Source of the DNA: a virus
Reading direction: 5' to 3' (one strand)
IMG/VR virus record: IMGVR_UViG_3300030380_001349
Span: 1 to 21,766 of that record
DNA length: 21,766 nt
Shown: piece by piece, positions 1 to 7,316 of the stretch
Layout of the letters: each line of letters opens with the position of its first letter
Position numbering within the stretch: the first letter of the stretch is position 1
The notes under the pieces: model-generated
Told to the model about the DNA's origin: nothing
The model's input: only the letters and a program-made list of their open reading frames with translations
Databases searched by the model: none
Made by a program: the position numbers and the translations under genes

Positions 1-1
1 C

Positions 2-193
2 GAGCGAGATAATAATGCCTCTGGGGCTAATATTGTATTTGCAGGCAAGCGTTATTGGCTAGTGGGATATTGTGAAGGTGACGGCATTTGGAGCGATGAC
101 GCACAAGACCAAGGGATATGGACAGATGACAGTGTTGCGACAGGTATATGGGTGGATGACAGTGCAGCGTCAGGAACGTGGACGGATGCTTAG
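2..193 (+). CDS. 3' end of a fibre-like structural protein with 10-residue repeats (partial)
   Basis: The open frame enters from the left edge (codons start at base 2) and stops at TAG 191-193, giving the last 63 residues. The end of the protein is a tandem repeat of about 10 residues: GIWSDDAQDQ, GIWTDDSVAT, GIWVDDSAAS and a final GTWTDA. The W-x-D-D core has a fixed spacing. Repeats of this kind with regular aromatic residues are typical of beta-structured tail fibre or adhesin tips, and the next genes are a collar protein and a hub protein, so a virion tail component is likely. The start and all upstream domains lie outside the window, so family assignment is not possible. A short 37-base gap separates it from the next gene. 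Confidence 0.6.
   Translation, partial: ERDNNASGANIVFAGKRYWLVGYCEGDGIWSDDAQDQGIWTDDSVATGIWVDDSAASGTWTDA
83..190 (+). repeat. 30-base in-frame tandem repeat (3.6 copies)
   Basis: Copies begin at 83, 113, 143 and 173 (last one truncated by the stop codon). Each encodes G-[IT]-W-x-D-[DA] followed by four variable residues. The TGG and GATGAC blocks are the best conserved at DNA level, while the last four codons of each unit diverge. Confidence 0.7.
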
Positions 194-230
194 AAAAATG
201 GTACGTTGGGTTTAAGAAAAGGAATTTAAT

Positions 231-884
231 ATGTCTACGACAGCAAATTTAGGTTTAACGAAACCAACGGTAGGTGGAAGTGATAGCACTTGGGGCAATA
301 CACTCAACGCAAACTTTGATGCACTTGATACAGCTATCAACACGGCAATGCCTACTGGTGGCATTATTATGTGGTCTGGTACGGTTGCAACGATACCGAC
401 AGGATGGGCATTATGCGATGGCACAAACGGCACACCTAACTTAACAGGTAAGTTTATCGTTCACGCAGACGCAGATAGTAGCGGAACGTACAACGTAGGC
501 GCAACAGGTGGTGCAAATGATGTGACACTAGCAACTAGCGAATTGCCTGCACACAATCATACTGGTACGGCGGTAAGCGGAGGCAATCACACGCACACTG
601 GAACGACAAACAGTGCAGGAGCGCACACGCACAGCTACACAGATAGTAATGTCTTACAAAGTTCTCTAAATCCAGGCATAGACATCGACTTTAACGCTAC
701 AACTTGGAACCCAAACGGCTTATTGAATAAGACAACAGGTTCGGCAGGGGCACACTCTCACACTGTAACTATTGCTAGTGGCGGCGCACATACTCACACA
801 TTGTCTGTCGATAACGCAGGCGGTGGTAGCGCACACGAAAACAGACCACCTTTCTATGCACTTGCTTATATTATGAAAACGTAA
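231..884 (+). CDS. Phage tail-collar / microcystin-dependent-type fibre protein
   Basis: This 217-residue protein has the hallmarks of the phage tail collar domain family. The segment around residues 41-75 contains GWALCDGTNGTPNLTGKF, the typical G-W-x-x-C-D-G...P-x-L-x-G-x-F collar signature, and the C-terminus (202-217) is HENRPPFYALAYIMKT, the usual ending of these fibre tips. Residues 1-40 (TKPTVGGSDSTWGNTLNANF) resemble the N-terminal attachment segment found in many short phage fibres. Between 108 and 189 lie five H-x-H motifs in a glycine/threonine-rich background, like the metal-binding repeats of T4 long-fibre tips. It probably forms a trimeric fibre or collar that contacts the host surface. 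The start has a good AAGGAA Shine-Dalgarno at 219-224. It is followed 2 bases later by the hub protein gene. Confidence 0.85.
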   Translation: MSTTANLGLTKPTVGGSDSTWGNTLNANFDALDTAINTAMPTGGIIMWSGTVATIPTGWALCDGTNGTPNLTGKFIVHADADSSGTYNVGATGGANDVTLATSELPAHNHTGTAVSGGNHTHTGTTNSAGAHTHSYTDSNVLQSSLNPGIDIDFNATTWNPNGLLNKTTGSAGAHSHTVTIASGGAHTHTLSVDNAGGGSAHENRPPFYALAYIMKT

Positions 885-886
885 AC

Positions 887-2776
887 ATGACTTTAGTACC
901 CTTAGACATACCATCTGGATTTTACCGAATAGGCACAGACTATGAGCAATCTGGCAGATGGCGTGAAGGTAGTTTAGTTAGATGGTTAGACGGTTCGTTG
1001 CGTCCTATTGGTGGATGGCAAGATAGAAAGCAAGATTTTGCTTTACAGCCAATTAGAGGTATGCACGCTTGGGAAGCGCTAAACACTAGCACTTGGTTAG
1101 CAGGCGGTTCACATAATGCATTGGTTGCTATGACAGGTGGCGGCTTGTGCTACGATATTACACCTCAAAACTTAGCAACTGGACGTAAAGATGCGGCTGT
1201 GTCGGCAGGGTATGGTAAAGGTGCTTATGGTGTTGGTTTCTGGGGTACGCCAAGACAGCAACTTGCAAATGCCATTCCTGAGCCTGCTACGTTTTGGAGT
1301 TTAGATAATTTTGGCGAACTTATGGTAGGTTGTCATTATGATGATGGTAGGCTTTTAGAGTGGGGATTAGGTGTTTCTAGCGGCTCTGAGCTTATAACTA
1401 ATAACAGTTTTTCGGCAGGAACAGATTGGACGCTAGGAACTGGTTGGGCTATAAGTGGTGGTGAGGCCAAGTGGACAGGCACAACGGCTGCTAATTTACA
1501 GCAAGCTATAACTGGTTTAACTAACGGTGTTAAATATCATTTCACAATAAATGTAACTGACCCCGATGCTGATAGTGATGCGTCAACAATACCGTCATTA
1601 AAAGTTAAAGTTTTAGGCACAACAACTACGACAGTCTTACTTGATAAAACTTTACCTATTGGAAATAGTTTCTATAGGTTCGACACAGACGATACTGGCA
1701 TTACGATACAAATTTATCCTGCAAGTAATGCAGAGCAAAATGTAAATGTAACTGAAACATCTTTAAAATTAGCAACCGTTGCTACGCCTATAACTAATGC
1801 ACCATTATCTAATTTAGGATTAGTAGTCACAGAAGAACGGTTTATTTTTGCATTAGGTTCTGGCGGTAACAGTCGTAAAATATCTTGGTGCGACAGAGAA
1901 GATAGAAATACTTGGACGCCTGCCGCTACCAATGAGGCAGGGGATATAGAGCTACAAACTTCTGGGCAAATTATGCAAGCAATAAGAACCAGAGGGCAAA
2001 CGCTTATTTTAACGGACACAGACGCCCATACAGCACGTTATCAAGGGCCACCTTATGTTTATGGTTTTGAGCGTGTTGGCACATCATGCGGAACTGTCAC
2101 GATGCGTGGGGCGGTGGATACTGATAGAGGCGTGTTCTTTATTGGTCAGGAAAATTTCTTTTTGTTTAATGGTAACACAGTACAAACTATTAAGTGCGAT
2201 GTGCATGATTATATATTTGGTGACATTAACACTTCTCAGCAAACTAAAATATGGGCTATGGGTATACCTCAATATGGTGAAGTTTGGTGGTTTTATCCTT
2301 CTAGCGACAGTATAGAAATAAATCGTTATGTTGCTTATGATTACAACGAAAATCACTGGATGATTGGTGAATTATCGAGAACATCTGGCGAGGCTAGAGG
2401 CGTATTTAGATACCCATTCATGGCAGATTATGACGGTACACACGCAAATATAAAAGAACACGAAGTCGGTTATAACGTGGATAGCGGTGCTATTTTTGCA
2501 GAAACAGGACCAATATCTGCAGGAACAGGCGAAAATATTATGTACGTTACGTCAGTAATTCCTGATGAGGTTACGCAAGGTGATGTAAGTATGACCTTCA
2601 AAACAAGGTATCATCCTAACGATACAGAAACATCACATGGCCCATTTACGCCTGCTAATCCAACAGACGCTAGGTTTAGTGGTAGGCAAGTTCGCATGAG
2701 GGTGACAGGTGTGCGTCCTGCGGATTGGCGTGTAGGTATAATGAGGCTTGAAGCTACAATAGGGGGTACACGTTAA
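887..2776 (+). CDS. P22 gp10-like tail hub / packaged-DNA stabilization protein with an inserted CBM-like domain
   Basis: The 629-residue protein matches the pattern of phage stabilization proteins: an N-terminal VRWLDGSLRPIGGW block (31-44), repeated beta-rich segments such as GVFFIGQENFFLFNG, and the block PQYGEVWWFYPSSDS...RYVAYDYNENHWMIGEL around 461-496. P22 gp10 plugs the portal after packaging and attaches the tail; a similar hub role is inferred here. Residues about 165-298 (bases about 1379-1780) look inserted: SGSELITNNSF, then WTLGTGWAISGGEAKW, is the classic start of a galactose-binding/CBM-like jelly roll, and the hub sequence resumes at TNAPLSNLGLVVTEERF. The stop overlaps the next start by one base (TAATG). 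Confidence 0.7.
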   Translation: MTLVPLDIPSGFYRIGTDYEQSGRWREGSLVRWLDGSLRPIGGWQDRKQDFALQPIRGMHAWEALNTSTWLAGGSHNALVAMTGGGLCYDITPQNLATGRKDAAVSAGYGKGAYGVGFWGTPRQQLANAIPEPATFWSLDNFGELMVGCHYDDGRLLEWGLGVSSGSELITNNSFSAGTDWTLGTGWAISGGEAKWTGTTAANLQQAITGLTNGVKYHFTINVTDPDADSDASTIPSLKVKVLGTTTTTVLLDKTLPIGNSFYRFDTDDTGITIQIYPASNAEQNVNVTETSLKLATVATPITNAPLSNLGLVVTEERFIFALGSGGNSRKISWCDREDRNTWTPAATNEAGDIELQTSGQIMQAIRTRGQTLILTDTDAHTARYQGPPYVYGFERVGTSCGTVTMRGAVDTDRGVFFIGQENFFLFNGNTVQTIKCDVHDYIFGDINTSQQTKIWAMGIPQYGEVWWFYPSSDSIEINRYVAYDYNENHWMIGELSRTSGEARGVFRYPFMADYDGTHANIKEHEVGYNVDSGAIFAETGPISAGTGENIMYVTSVIPDEVTQGDVSMTFKTRYHPNDTETSHGPFTPANPTDARFSGRQVRMRVTGVRPADWRVGIMRLEATIGGTR

Positions 2777-3126
2777 TGCCTGCACCTATTTTACCAGTTA
2801 TAAGCCAAGACCTTTCTCAGTGGGGCAGACAGCTTACAAACTATTTGCAGCGTAATTTAGGTAAGCTGTACTTTAAATCATCAGACGATAACCCATCAGA
2901 AAATGGCGTTATATTGTGGGATGAAACTAAAAAATATGCAGTTGTATCGAGCGATAATGCTTTTCGACAGCTTGCAACAAAACAACCTACTCCTAGTGCA
3001 AATACTGGTAGTGTAGGCGATGTAACTGGAATGATAGCCTGGGATACAAATTATATTTATATTTGTGTTGCCGATTATGATGGAAGTAGCGCAATTTGGA
3101 AGAGGGTAGCACTAGCTACATGGTAA
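2776..3126 (+). CDS. Small virion-associated protein with IWKR C-terminus
   Basis: This is a 116-residue protein. Residues 1-60 include a possible amphipathic N-terminal segment (LSQWGRQLTNYLQRNLGKL). The last third has a pattern seen at the end of many phage structural proteins: GSVGDVTGMIAWDTNYIYI followed by CVADYDGSSAIWKRVALATW. I recognise this pattern but cannot tie it to a defined function; a beta-structured accessory to the hub or fibre is an inference from position. Its ATG overlaps the stop of the hub gene by one base, so translation is probably coupled, and the next gene begins immediately after its TAA. Confidence 0.65.
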   Translation: MPAPILPVISQDLSQWGRQLTNYLQRNLGKLYFKSSDDNPSENGVILWDETKKYAVVSSDNAFRQLATKQPTPSANTGSVGDVTGMIAWDTNYIYICVADYDGSSAIWKRVALATW

Positions 3127-3501
3127 ATGCCTAAAGATACGCAAGTTAACGAATTAGAAAGATGCCGCCCTTGGATTGAGGCGGCTTTGGAGTATAGTGG
3201 CGGTACGCATATATTTGAGGATATAGCGGAAGGTATTATCGAGGGTCGTATGCAATTATGGCCTAGCCCAAGGGGGTGCATTGTTACAGAAATTGTGGTA
3301 TATCCAAGAAAAAAGGTGTTAAACGTGTTTTTAGGCGGTGGAGAGCTAGATCAGTTGTTAGATATGCATGATGATGTTACAGCCTGGGCAAAGCATTATA
3401 AATGTGAAGCATTAACGATTACAGGTCGTTTTGGATGGAAGAAACCTTTAAGGGCGCATGGGTGGGAAGCACTGCACGCCTCATATCAAAAGGAGATATA
3501 A
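3127..3501 (+). CDS. GNAT-like small phage protein
   Basis: The 124-residue protein resembles a phage family with an apparent acetyltransferase-like (GNAT) fold. An N-terminal helix (IFEDIAEGIIEGRMQLW) is followed by a strand pair (CIVTEIVVYP, KVLNVFLGGG), a long helix (LDQLLDMHDDVTAWAKHY), and the conserved end TGRFGWKKPLRAHGWE (99-114). In T7, gp13, a small protein of similar general layout, is encoded next to the internal virion proteins, and this gene also sits just before the ejection cassette. Whether it is enzymatic or structural cannot be told; the acetyl-CoA loop (Q/RxxGxG/A) is not evident. The ATG directly abuts the previous stop with no clear Shine-Dalgarno, implying coupled translation. 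Confidence 0.55.
   Translation: MPKDTQVNELERCRPWIEAALEYSGGTHIFEDIAEGIIEGRMQLWPSPRGCIVTEIVVYPRKKVLNVFLGGGELDQLLDMHDDVTAWAKHYKCEALTITGRFGWKKPLRAHGWEALHASYQKEI
3491..3495 (+). promoter_or_regulatory. Ribosome binding site deciding the start at 3503
   Basis: AGGAG lies 7 bases before ATG 3503. An in-frame start at 3458 would add 15 residues inside the previous gene with no such site, so 3503 is preferred. Confidence 0.7.
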
Positions 3502-3502
3502 G

Positions 3503-3952
3503 ATGAGCGGTGGTGGTAAAGGCGGTCGTCAAAATACAGATGTAACAATGCCAGCTTTTGCAGAAAAAGCGCTTCAACAAGGCGTTGGTATGGCGCAAGA
3601 TGTTTCGGCATTAGGATATGTTCCATATTATGGGCCAGACGTTGCGGCGTTTTCTCCACAACAGCAAGCGGCATTTCAAGGCACAAACCAAATGGCAGAT
3701 GCTTTTGGAATGCCTAGCGCCACTGGTCAACAATATATGCCACAAGCTCAAACTTTTGATGGCGGGATACAGGGTTATTCATCTGCGCCAGCTTTTGACC
3801 AGGCTGTAAGTGAGCTTGCCGTAAGGCGTCCTGGCCAAGCAGGTTATCTTGGCAGTTTTACTATAGATCCAGCAACGGGTACACCTGGGTCCAGGACCCC
3901 AGCACAACGGCCAGTAGCATTAGAAATGCAAGGTGGAAGGAAGGGTAAGTAA
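3503..3952 (+). CDS. Internal virion (ejection) protein, cassette 1, first gene
   Basis: This 149-residue protein starts with MSGGGKGGRQ and continues through an alanine/glutamine-rich helical stretch containing GYVPYYGPDVAAFSPQQQAA, a phrase I recognise from short internal proteins of marine podoviruses. The C-terminus is glycine-rich and basic (ending GGRKGK). No signal peptide, membrane segment or catalytic motif is seen. Its place at the head of a run of Gly/Ala/Gln-rich proteins directly before the portal gene suggests a protein packaged in the capsid and released with the DNA. It may correspond to the N-terminal part of the larger 15680-16654 protein in cassette 2, but similarity there is too weak to claim. 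Confidence 0.6.
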   Translation: MSGGGKGGRQNTDVTMPAFAEKALQQGVGMAQDVSALGYVPYYGPDVAAFSPQQQAAFQGTNQMADAFGMPSATGQQYMPQAQTFDGGIQGYSSAPAFDQAVSELAVRRPGQAGYLGSFTIDPATGTPGSRTPAQRPVALEMQGGRKGK

Positions 3953-3953
3953 C

Positions 3954-4631
3954 ATGGGTGCTTCAGCAAATCCCGCAATGGCGGCAAATCCATACCAGGC
4001 TGCGGCTCAAGCTCAAATTGGGGCTATGGGTAGAACAGCGCAAGGATTAAACGAAACTGCAGCACAAGGCATGGGAAACTACCAAAACCCATATGAAAGC
4101 CAGGTTGTGCAGCAAACTCTTAGAGATGTAGGAAGCCAAGCATTAAATGCACAAAATATGCTAGGCGCACAAGCAACTGCGGCAAATGCATTTGGTGGCT
4201 CTAGGCATGGTATAGCTGAAGCAGAAATGGCAAAGGGTTATACACAACAAATGTTTGACCAAGCAAACAGAATGAGGCAACAGGGTTTTAATACTGCTTT
4301 AGGTGCGGCACAAGCAGATAGGGCGGCTCAATTAGGAGCGGCAGGTCAATTAGCAGGTTTAGGTGGTCAAGCGTTTGGTTATGGCCAATCCATACAGCAA
4401 CAACAGTTGCAACAGGGCGCAATGCAACAAGCAGCGATGCAAGGCTTAATTGATGCAGCCAAAAACCAGTATCAAGGATATACCACTGCACCACAACAAG
4501 GTTTAGCCGCATTGTTTGGTGGAGCAGGTTTAACGCAAGGCACTCAAGGTGAAACAAAAACATACCAACCTGGCTTAATGGATTATTTAACAATGGGCGC
4601 AGAAGCTGGGATGAAGATATATGGAATGTAG
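3954..4631 (+). CDS. Internal virion protein with AFGGSR motif, cassette 1
   Basis: From ATG 3954 the product has 225 residues. It is alanine/glutamine-rich and largely helical. Residues 45-120 run from NPYESQVVQQ through AFGGSRHGIAEAE (79-91) and align without gaps to residues 132-207 of the 15680-16654 product, 28 of 76 identical by my count, so the two are paralogues. The C-terminal half contains Q-rich runs and an IDAAKNQYQ segment also echoed in the paralogue. This family is common among inner-capsid or ejection proteins of marine podoviruses; its exact place in the particle is not known to me. A GTG at 3933 would extend it by seven residues inside the previous gene; ATG 3954, one base after the TAA, is preferred. 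Confidence 0.65.
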   Translation: MGASANPAMAANPYQAAAQAQIGAMGRTAQGLNETAAQGMGNYQNPYESQVVQQTLRDVGSQALNAQNMLGAQATAANAFGGSRHGIAEAEMAKGYTQQMFDQANRMRQQGFNTALGAAQADRAAQLGAAGQLAGLGGQAFGYGQSIQQQQLQQGAMQQAAMQGLIDAAKNQYQGYTTAPQQGLAALFGGAGLTQGTQGETKTYQPGLMDYLTMGAEAGMKIYGM

Positions 4632-4641
4632 GGTTAGTTAA

Positions 4642-5742
4642 ATGGCAGAAAGAGATTTTCGTGACGTAGCTGGTGCATTAAGCGGAGTTTTAGCATCTGG
4701 TTTTAACCAAATGAGATTAAGGCCAGACCCTGGTTTAGACGCCAGATTACAAACGATTGAGCAACAGCGTACTGCTAATCGAGCGAAAAACAAAACTGTT
4801 GAGTATTTGCGAGGTCTTGACAGCGATATGGGCAACCAACTTGCGGGTATGGTAGAAACTGGTGCTTTAACTGGGCAGCAAGCCTACAATCAAATATTGC
4901 AGTTACAACGCGACCAGATAGATTTTGAAAGAGAAAAAACAAAAGACACTGCATTGATTAGAAACGCTGTAGCGGCAGGGTTTACGCCTGGCACACCAGA
5001 ATATCAAAGATTTATAGCTAGTGGCGGAGATATTTATAGCCAGGAGACCGCACTATTATCAAGCTTACCAAAACCAGACAAAGGCATGAGGTATGAGTTT
5101 GAAAAAGGTGAAGGTGGTGGAATAACAGACATTAAGATGGTTCCTATAAGCGGAAGTGAAGCGGCCATAGAAGAGGAAGAGCGACAAAAAGCTCTTAGAG
5201 AAAAAGGCCAATTAGAAACGCAAAAGAGAACTGGCATAAGCATAAGTGTTAACCAGGTATTAGATGCTATAGAAAATGACAAAAGTATACTTGGCACAAC
5301 TGGCGTTTTAGGTAAGTTTGCCGCAGATTATACTCCATCACAGTCTGCTAGAAACGTTAAGAACTTATTAAAATCTGTGCAGTCAAATGTGGCATTTAAC
5401 AGACTACAAGAAATGCGTGAAGCAAGTAAAACTGGTGGTGCGCTAGGTAACGTAAGTAACGTAGAACTTGGCTTATTGATGGCCGCACATGGCGCAATAC
5501 AGCAAGACTTAAGTCCAGAATTATTAACTAAAAACTTAAAACGAATTGATGAGATTATGGGTATGGTTGAGCAAGACCCTATTGCGATGGCATATTATTC
5601 TGAAGGAAAAGATTTAAGAGGAACAGAATTAGATAGACAAGTTAAGGCTAGAAAAGGCCAAGGCGGTGGTGGCGGTGGCTCATCATCAACGGCAACGCAC
5701 AGATTTAACCCCGAAACTGGTAAGGTAGAGGCTATAAGATAA
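4642..5742 (+). CDS. Internal virion / DNA-ejection protein with TGGALG domain, cassette 1
   Basis: The 366-residue protein is mostly helical with a central charged coiled-coil-like part (80-100 and 172-198). Residues about 216-300 contain the most telling region: GTTGVLGKFAADYTPS, then FNRLQEMREASKTGGALG (252-269) and NVSNVELGLL. This is a pattern I recognise from phage internal core and DNA-transfer proteins. The C-terminus is a polyglycine-serine linker followed by THRFNPETGKVEAIR, another frequent ending in this class. It lies between the AFGGSR protein and the larger hydrophobic protein, and the stop overlaps the next start by one base (TAATG). Function is inferred from family and context. 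Confidence 0.65.
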   Translation: MAERDFRDVAGALSGVLASGFNQMRLRPDPGLDARLQTIEQQRTANRAKNKTVEYLRGLDSDMGNQLAGMVETGALTGQQAYNQILQLQRDQIDFEREKTKDTALIRNAVAAGFTPGTPEYQRFIASGGDIYSQETALLSSLPKPDKGMRYEFEKGEGGGITDIKMVPISGSEAAIEEEERQKALREKGQLETQKRTGISISVNQVLDAIENDKSILGTTGVLGKFAADYTPSQSARNVKNLLKSVQSNVAFNRLQEMREASKTGGALGNVSNVELGLLMAAHGAIQQDLSPELLTKNLKRIDEIMGMVEQDPIAMAYYSEGKDLRGTELDRQVKARKGQGGGGGGSSSTATHRFNPETGKVEAIR

Positions 5743-7313
5743 TGGCTATTGTGGTAGACGCAGGAGATGGTCGCCTAATAGAGTTTCCAGATGAGGCAAC
5801 TGCAAACAGTTTCTTTGCATCCCAAGGTGGACAGCAAGCCACTGAGGAAGAGGGCAGAGAGCTTTTTGGTAGCGTTGGCGAGGTTGGTGGCTCTGCGTTA
5901 GCAGGAGCGGCGAGAGGTGCTTTGGGTGCTTTAGAGTTGCCAGAGATGGCCTTAAGAGGTGTTGCTAGATTAGGCCAAGAAGGTTTGCAAGCTGTTGGTC
6001 TTGCGGATGAAGATTATAATATACCCGTTCTTGATACGTTTACTGGCAGAGGCATTGACGCCGCGACAGAAGCTATAGGTGCAGATGAATTAATAGACTA
6101 TCGAGGTGATAGTAGAGCCGCCGGATTAGCAGGTACAATCGGTGAGTTTGGAGCAGGTGGTGGTGTTGTAGGAGGAATAGGTAAAGGTGCAAAAGCTTTA
6201 GCTAAAAGAGCGGGAGCGCAAAGAACAGAAAAGCTTGCAGAAGGTATAGAGAAAGCAGGTCTTACTACAAAAGGACAGGCTTTATCTACAGTAGCGGCGA
6301 CAGGTAGCGAGGTTGCGGGTCAAGCAACTGAGGGTACAAATCTTGAGCCATACGCAAGAGTTGGGGCGGCTTTATTGGCTCCTACTGTGGGTGTGAAAAC
6401 TACTAACTTTACTAATAAAACCTTAAATATGCTTACAAATCGAAAACAACCACCTACTGTAAAAGATTTAAAAACCAAAGAAAAATTAGCATATAAAGAA
6501 GTTGACGAAGCAGGGCCAGCAATGAGCGGAACTGATGTTGCATATATGGTTGATGAGGCTTTGAACACAGCTGCAAGCAGAGGTGCTTTTGCATTAACAG
6601 ACAAAACTTTTGTTAAGGCAAGAAAATTTTTAAAAGAGTTAGAAATAAAGGCTTCATCACAAGGCGGCATTACATTAGCTCAATATGATAAAGCCAAAAG
6701 AAGAATAAGTGATTTATACAATACTAAAAAAGGCAAAAAAGAGCCTTTTTTGATTGATATGATGAAAACAATGGAAAACGAAATAACTAAGGTTACTGAC
6801 AAAGTTGGTAAGTTAAAAGAAGCTAGGCAAATAAGTAGGCGTGCAAATAAAGCGAAGATTTTAGAAAAAGAAGTTAATTTGCTACAAAACCAAAGAAAAG
6901 TATCTGGTTCTGGCGGTAATGTTGTAAACTCTTATCGTAGGTCTATACAAAAAATATTAGACAACCCCACCAAGATTTCATTCTTTGATGACCCAGAGAT
7001 AAGAGCTATGCAGCAAATCGTAGATGGTAGGGTCGCAGATAACATATTGCGGCTTGCAGGTAAGATGGCTCCAAGCGGTAATGGTCTAATGGCATATATG
7101 AACATAATCATGTTTAGTATGAACCCTGCTTTCTTAGGTCTTTCTGCGGCCTCTATCGGTGCAAAGTCTCTTGGTGATGCTAGGATAAGAACCGCAGTTA
7201 AAAATTTACAAGACACAGTAAAATTGGGTGGTTCGCCTGATAAAATTAGCAGAGATGAAGCACTAGAACTATTAGCCTCACAAGGTATGTTGTCAGGTTT
7301 AGGACAGGAGTAA
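5742..7313 (+). CDS. Large internal virion / DNA-transfer protein, cassette 1
   Basis: This protein has 523 residues. The N-terminus (DAGDGRLIEFPDEATANSFF) is a short domain often found at the start of phage internal proteins. It is followed by glycine/alanine-rich, potentially membrane-inserting segments (about 45-80 and 130-155, e.g. GEFGAGGGVVGGIGKGAKAL). The middle is a lysine-rich helical region. The C-terminal block from about 387 has SGSGGNVVNSYRRSIQKIL, FFDDPEIRAMQQIVDG and NILRLAGKMAPSG, which I recognise from podoviral DNA-transfer proteins, then a hydrophobic stretch (about 448-475). No lysozyme or transglycosylase motif is visible. It probably helps form the conduit through the envelope. 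It is followed 3 bases later by the portal gene. Confidence 0.65.
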   Translation: MAIVVDAGDGRLIEFPDEATANSFFASQGGQQATEEEGRELFGSVGEVGGSALAGAARGALGALELPEMALRGVARLGQEGLQAVGLADEDYNIPVLDTFTGRGIDAATEAIGADELIDYRGDSRAAGLAGTIGEFGAGGGVVGGIGKGAKALAKRAGAQRTEKLAEGIEKAGLTTKGQALSTVAATGSEVAGQATEGTNLEPYARVGAALLAPTVGVKTTNFTNKTLNMLTNRKQPPTVKDLKTKEKLAYKEVDEAGPAMSGTDVAYMVDEALNTAASRGAFALTDKTFVKARKFLKELEIKASSQGGITLAQYDKAKRRISDLYNTKKGKKEPFLIDMMKTMENEITKVTDKVGKLKEARQISRRANKAKILEKEVNLLQNQRKVSGSGGNVVNSYRRSIQKILDNPTKISFFDDPEIRAMQQIVDGRVADNILRLAGKMAPSGNGLMAYMNIIMFSMNPAFLGLSAASIGAKSLGDARIRTAVKNLQDTVKLGGSPDKISRDEALELLASQGMLSGLGQE

Positions 7314-7316
7314 CAG

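Noticed and set aside
2055-2315. Additional plus-strand frame inside the hub gene
   Set aside because: It lies wholly within the well-supported hub coding sequence, lacks a ribosome site and has no recognisable pattern. The same applies to frames at 3618-3809, 10150-10368 and the minus-strand frames before 21539.
5742-7313. Lytic transglycosylase or lysozyme domain in the ejection proteins
   Set aside because: I looked for a catalytic Glu-Ser-type motif in this protein and in the 1011-residue protein and found none.
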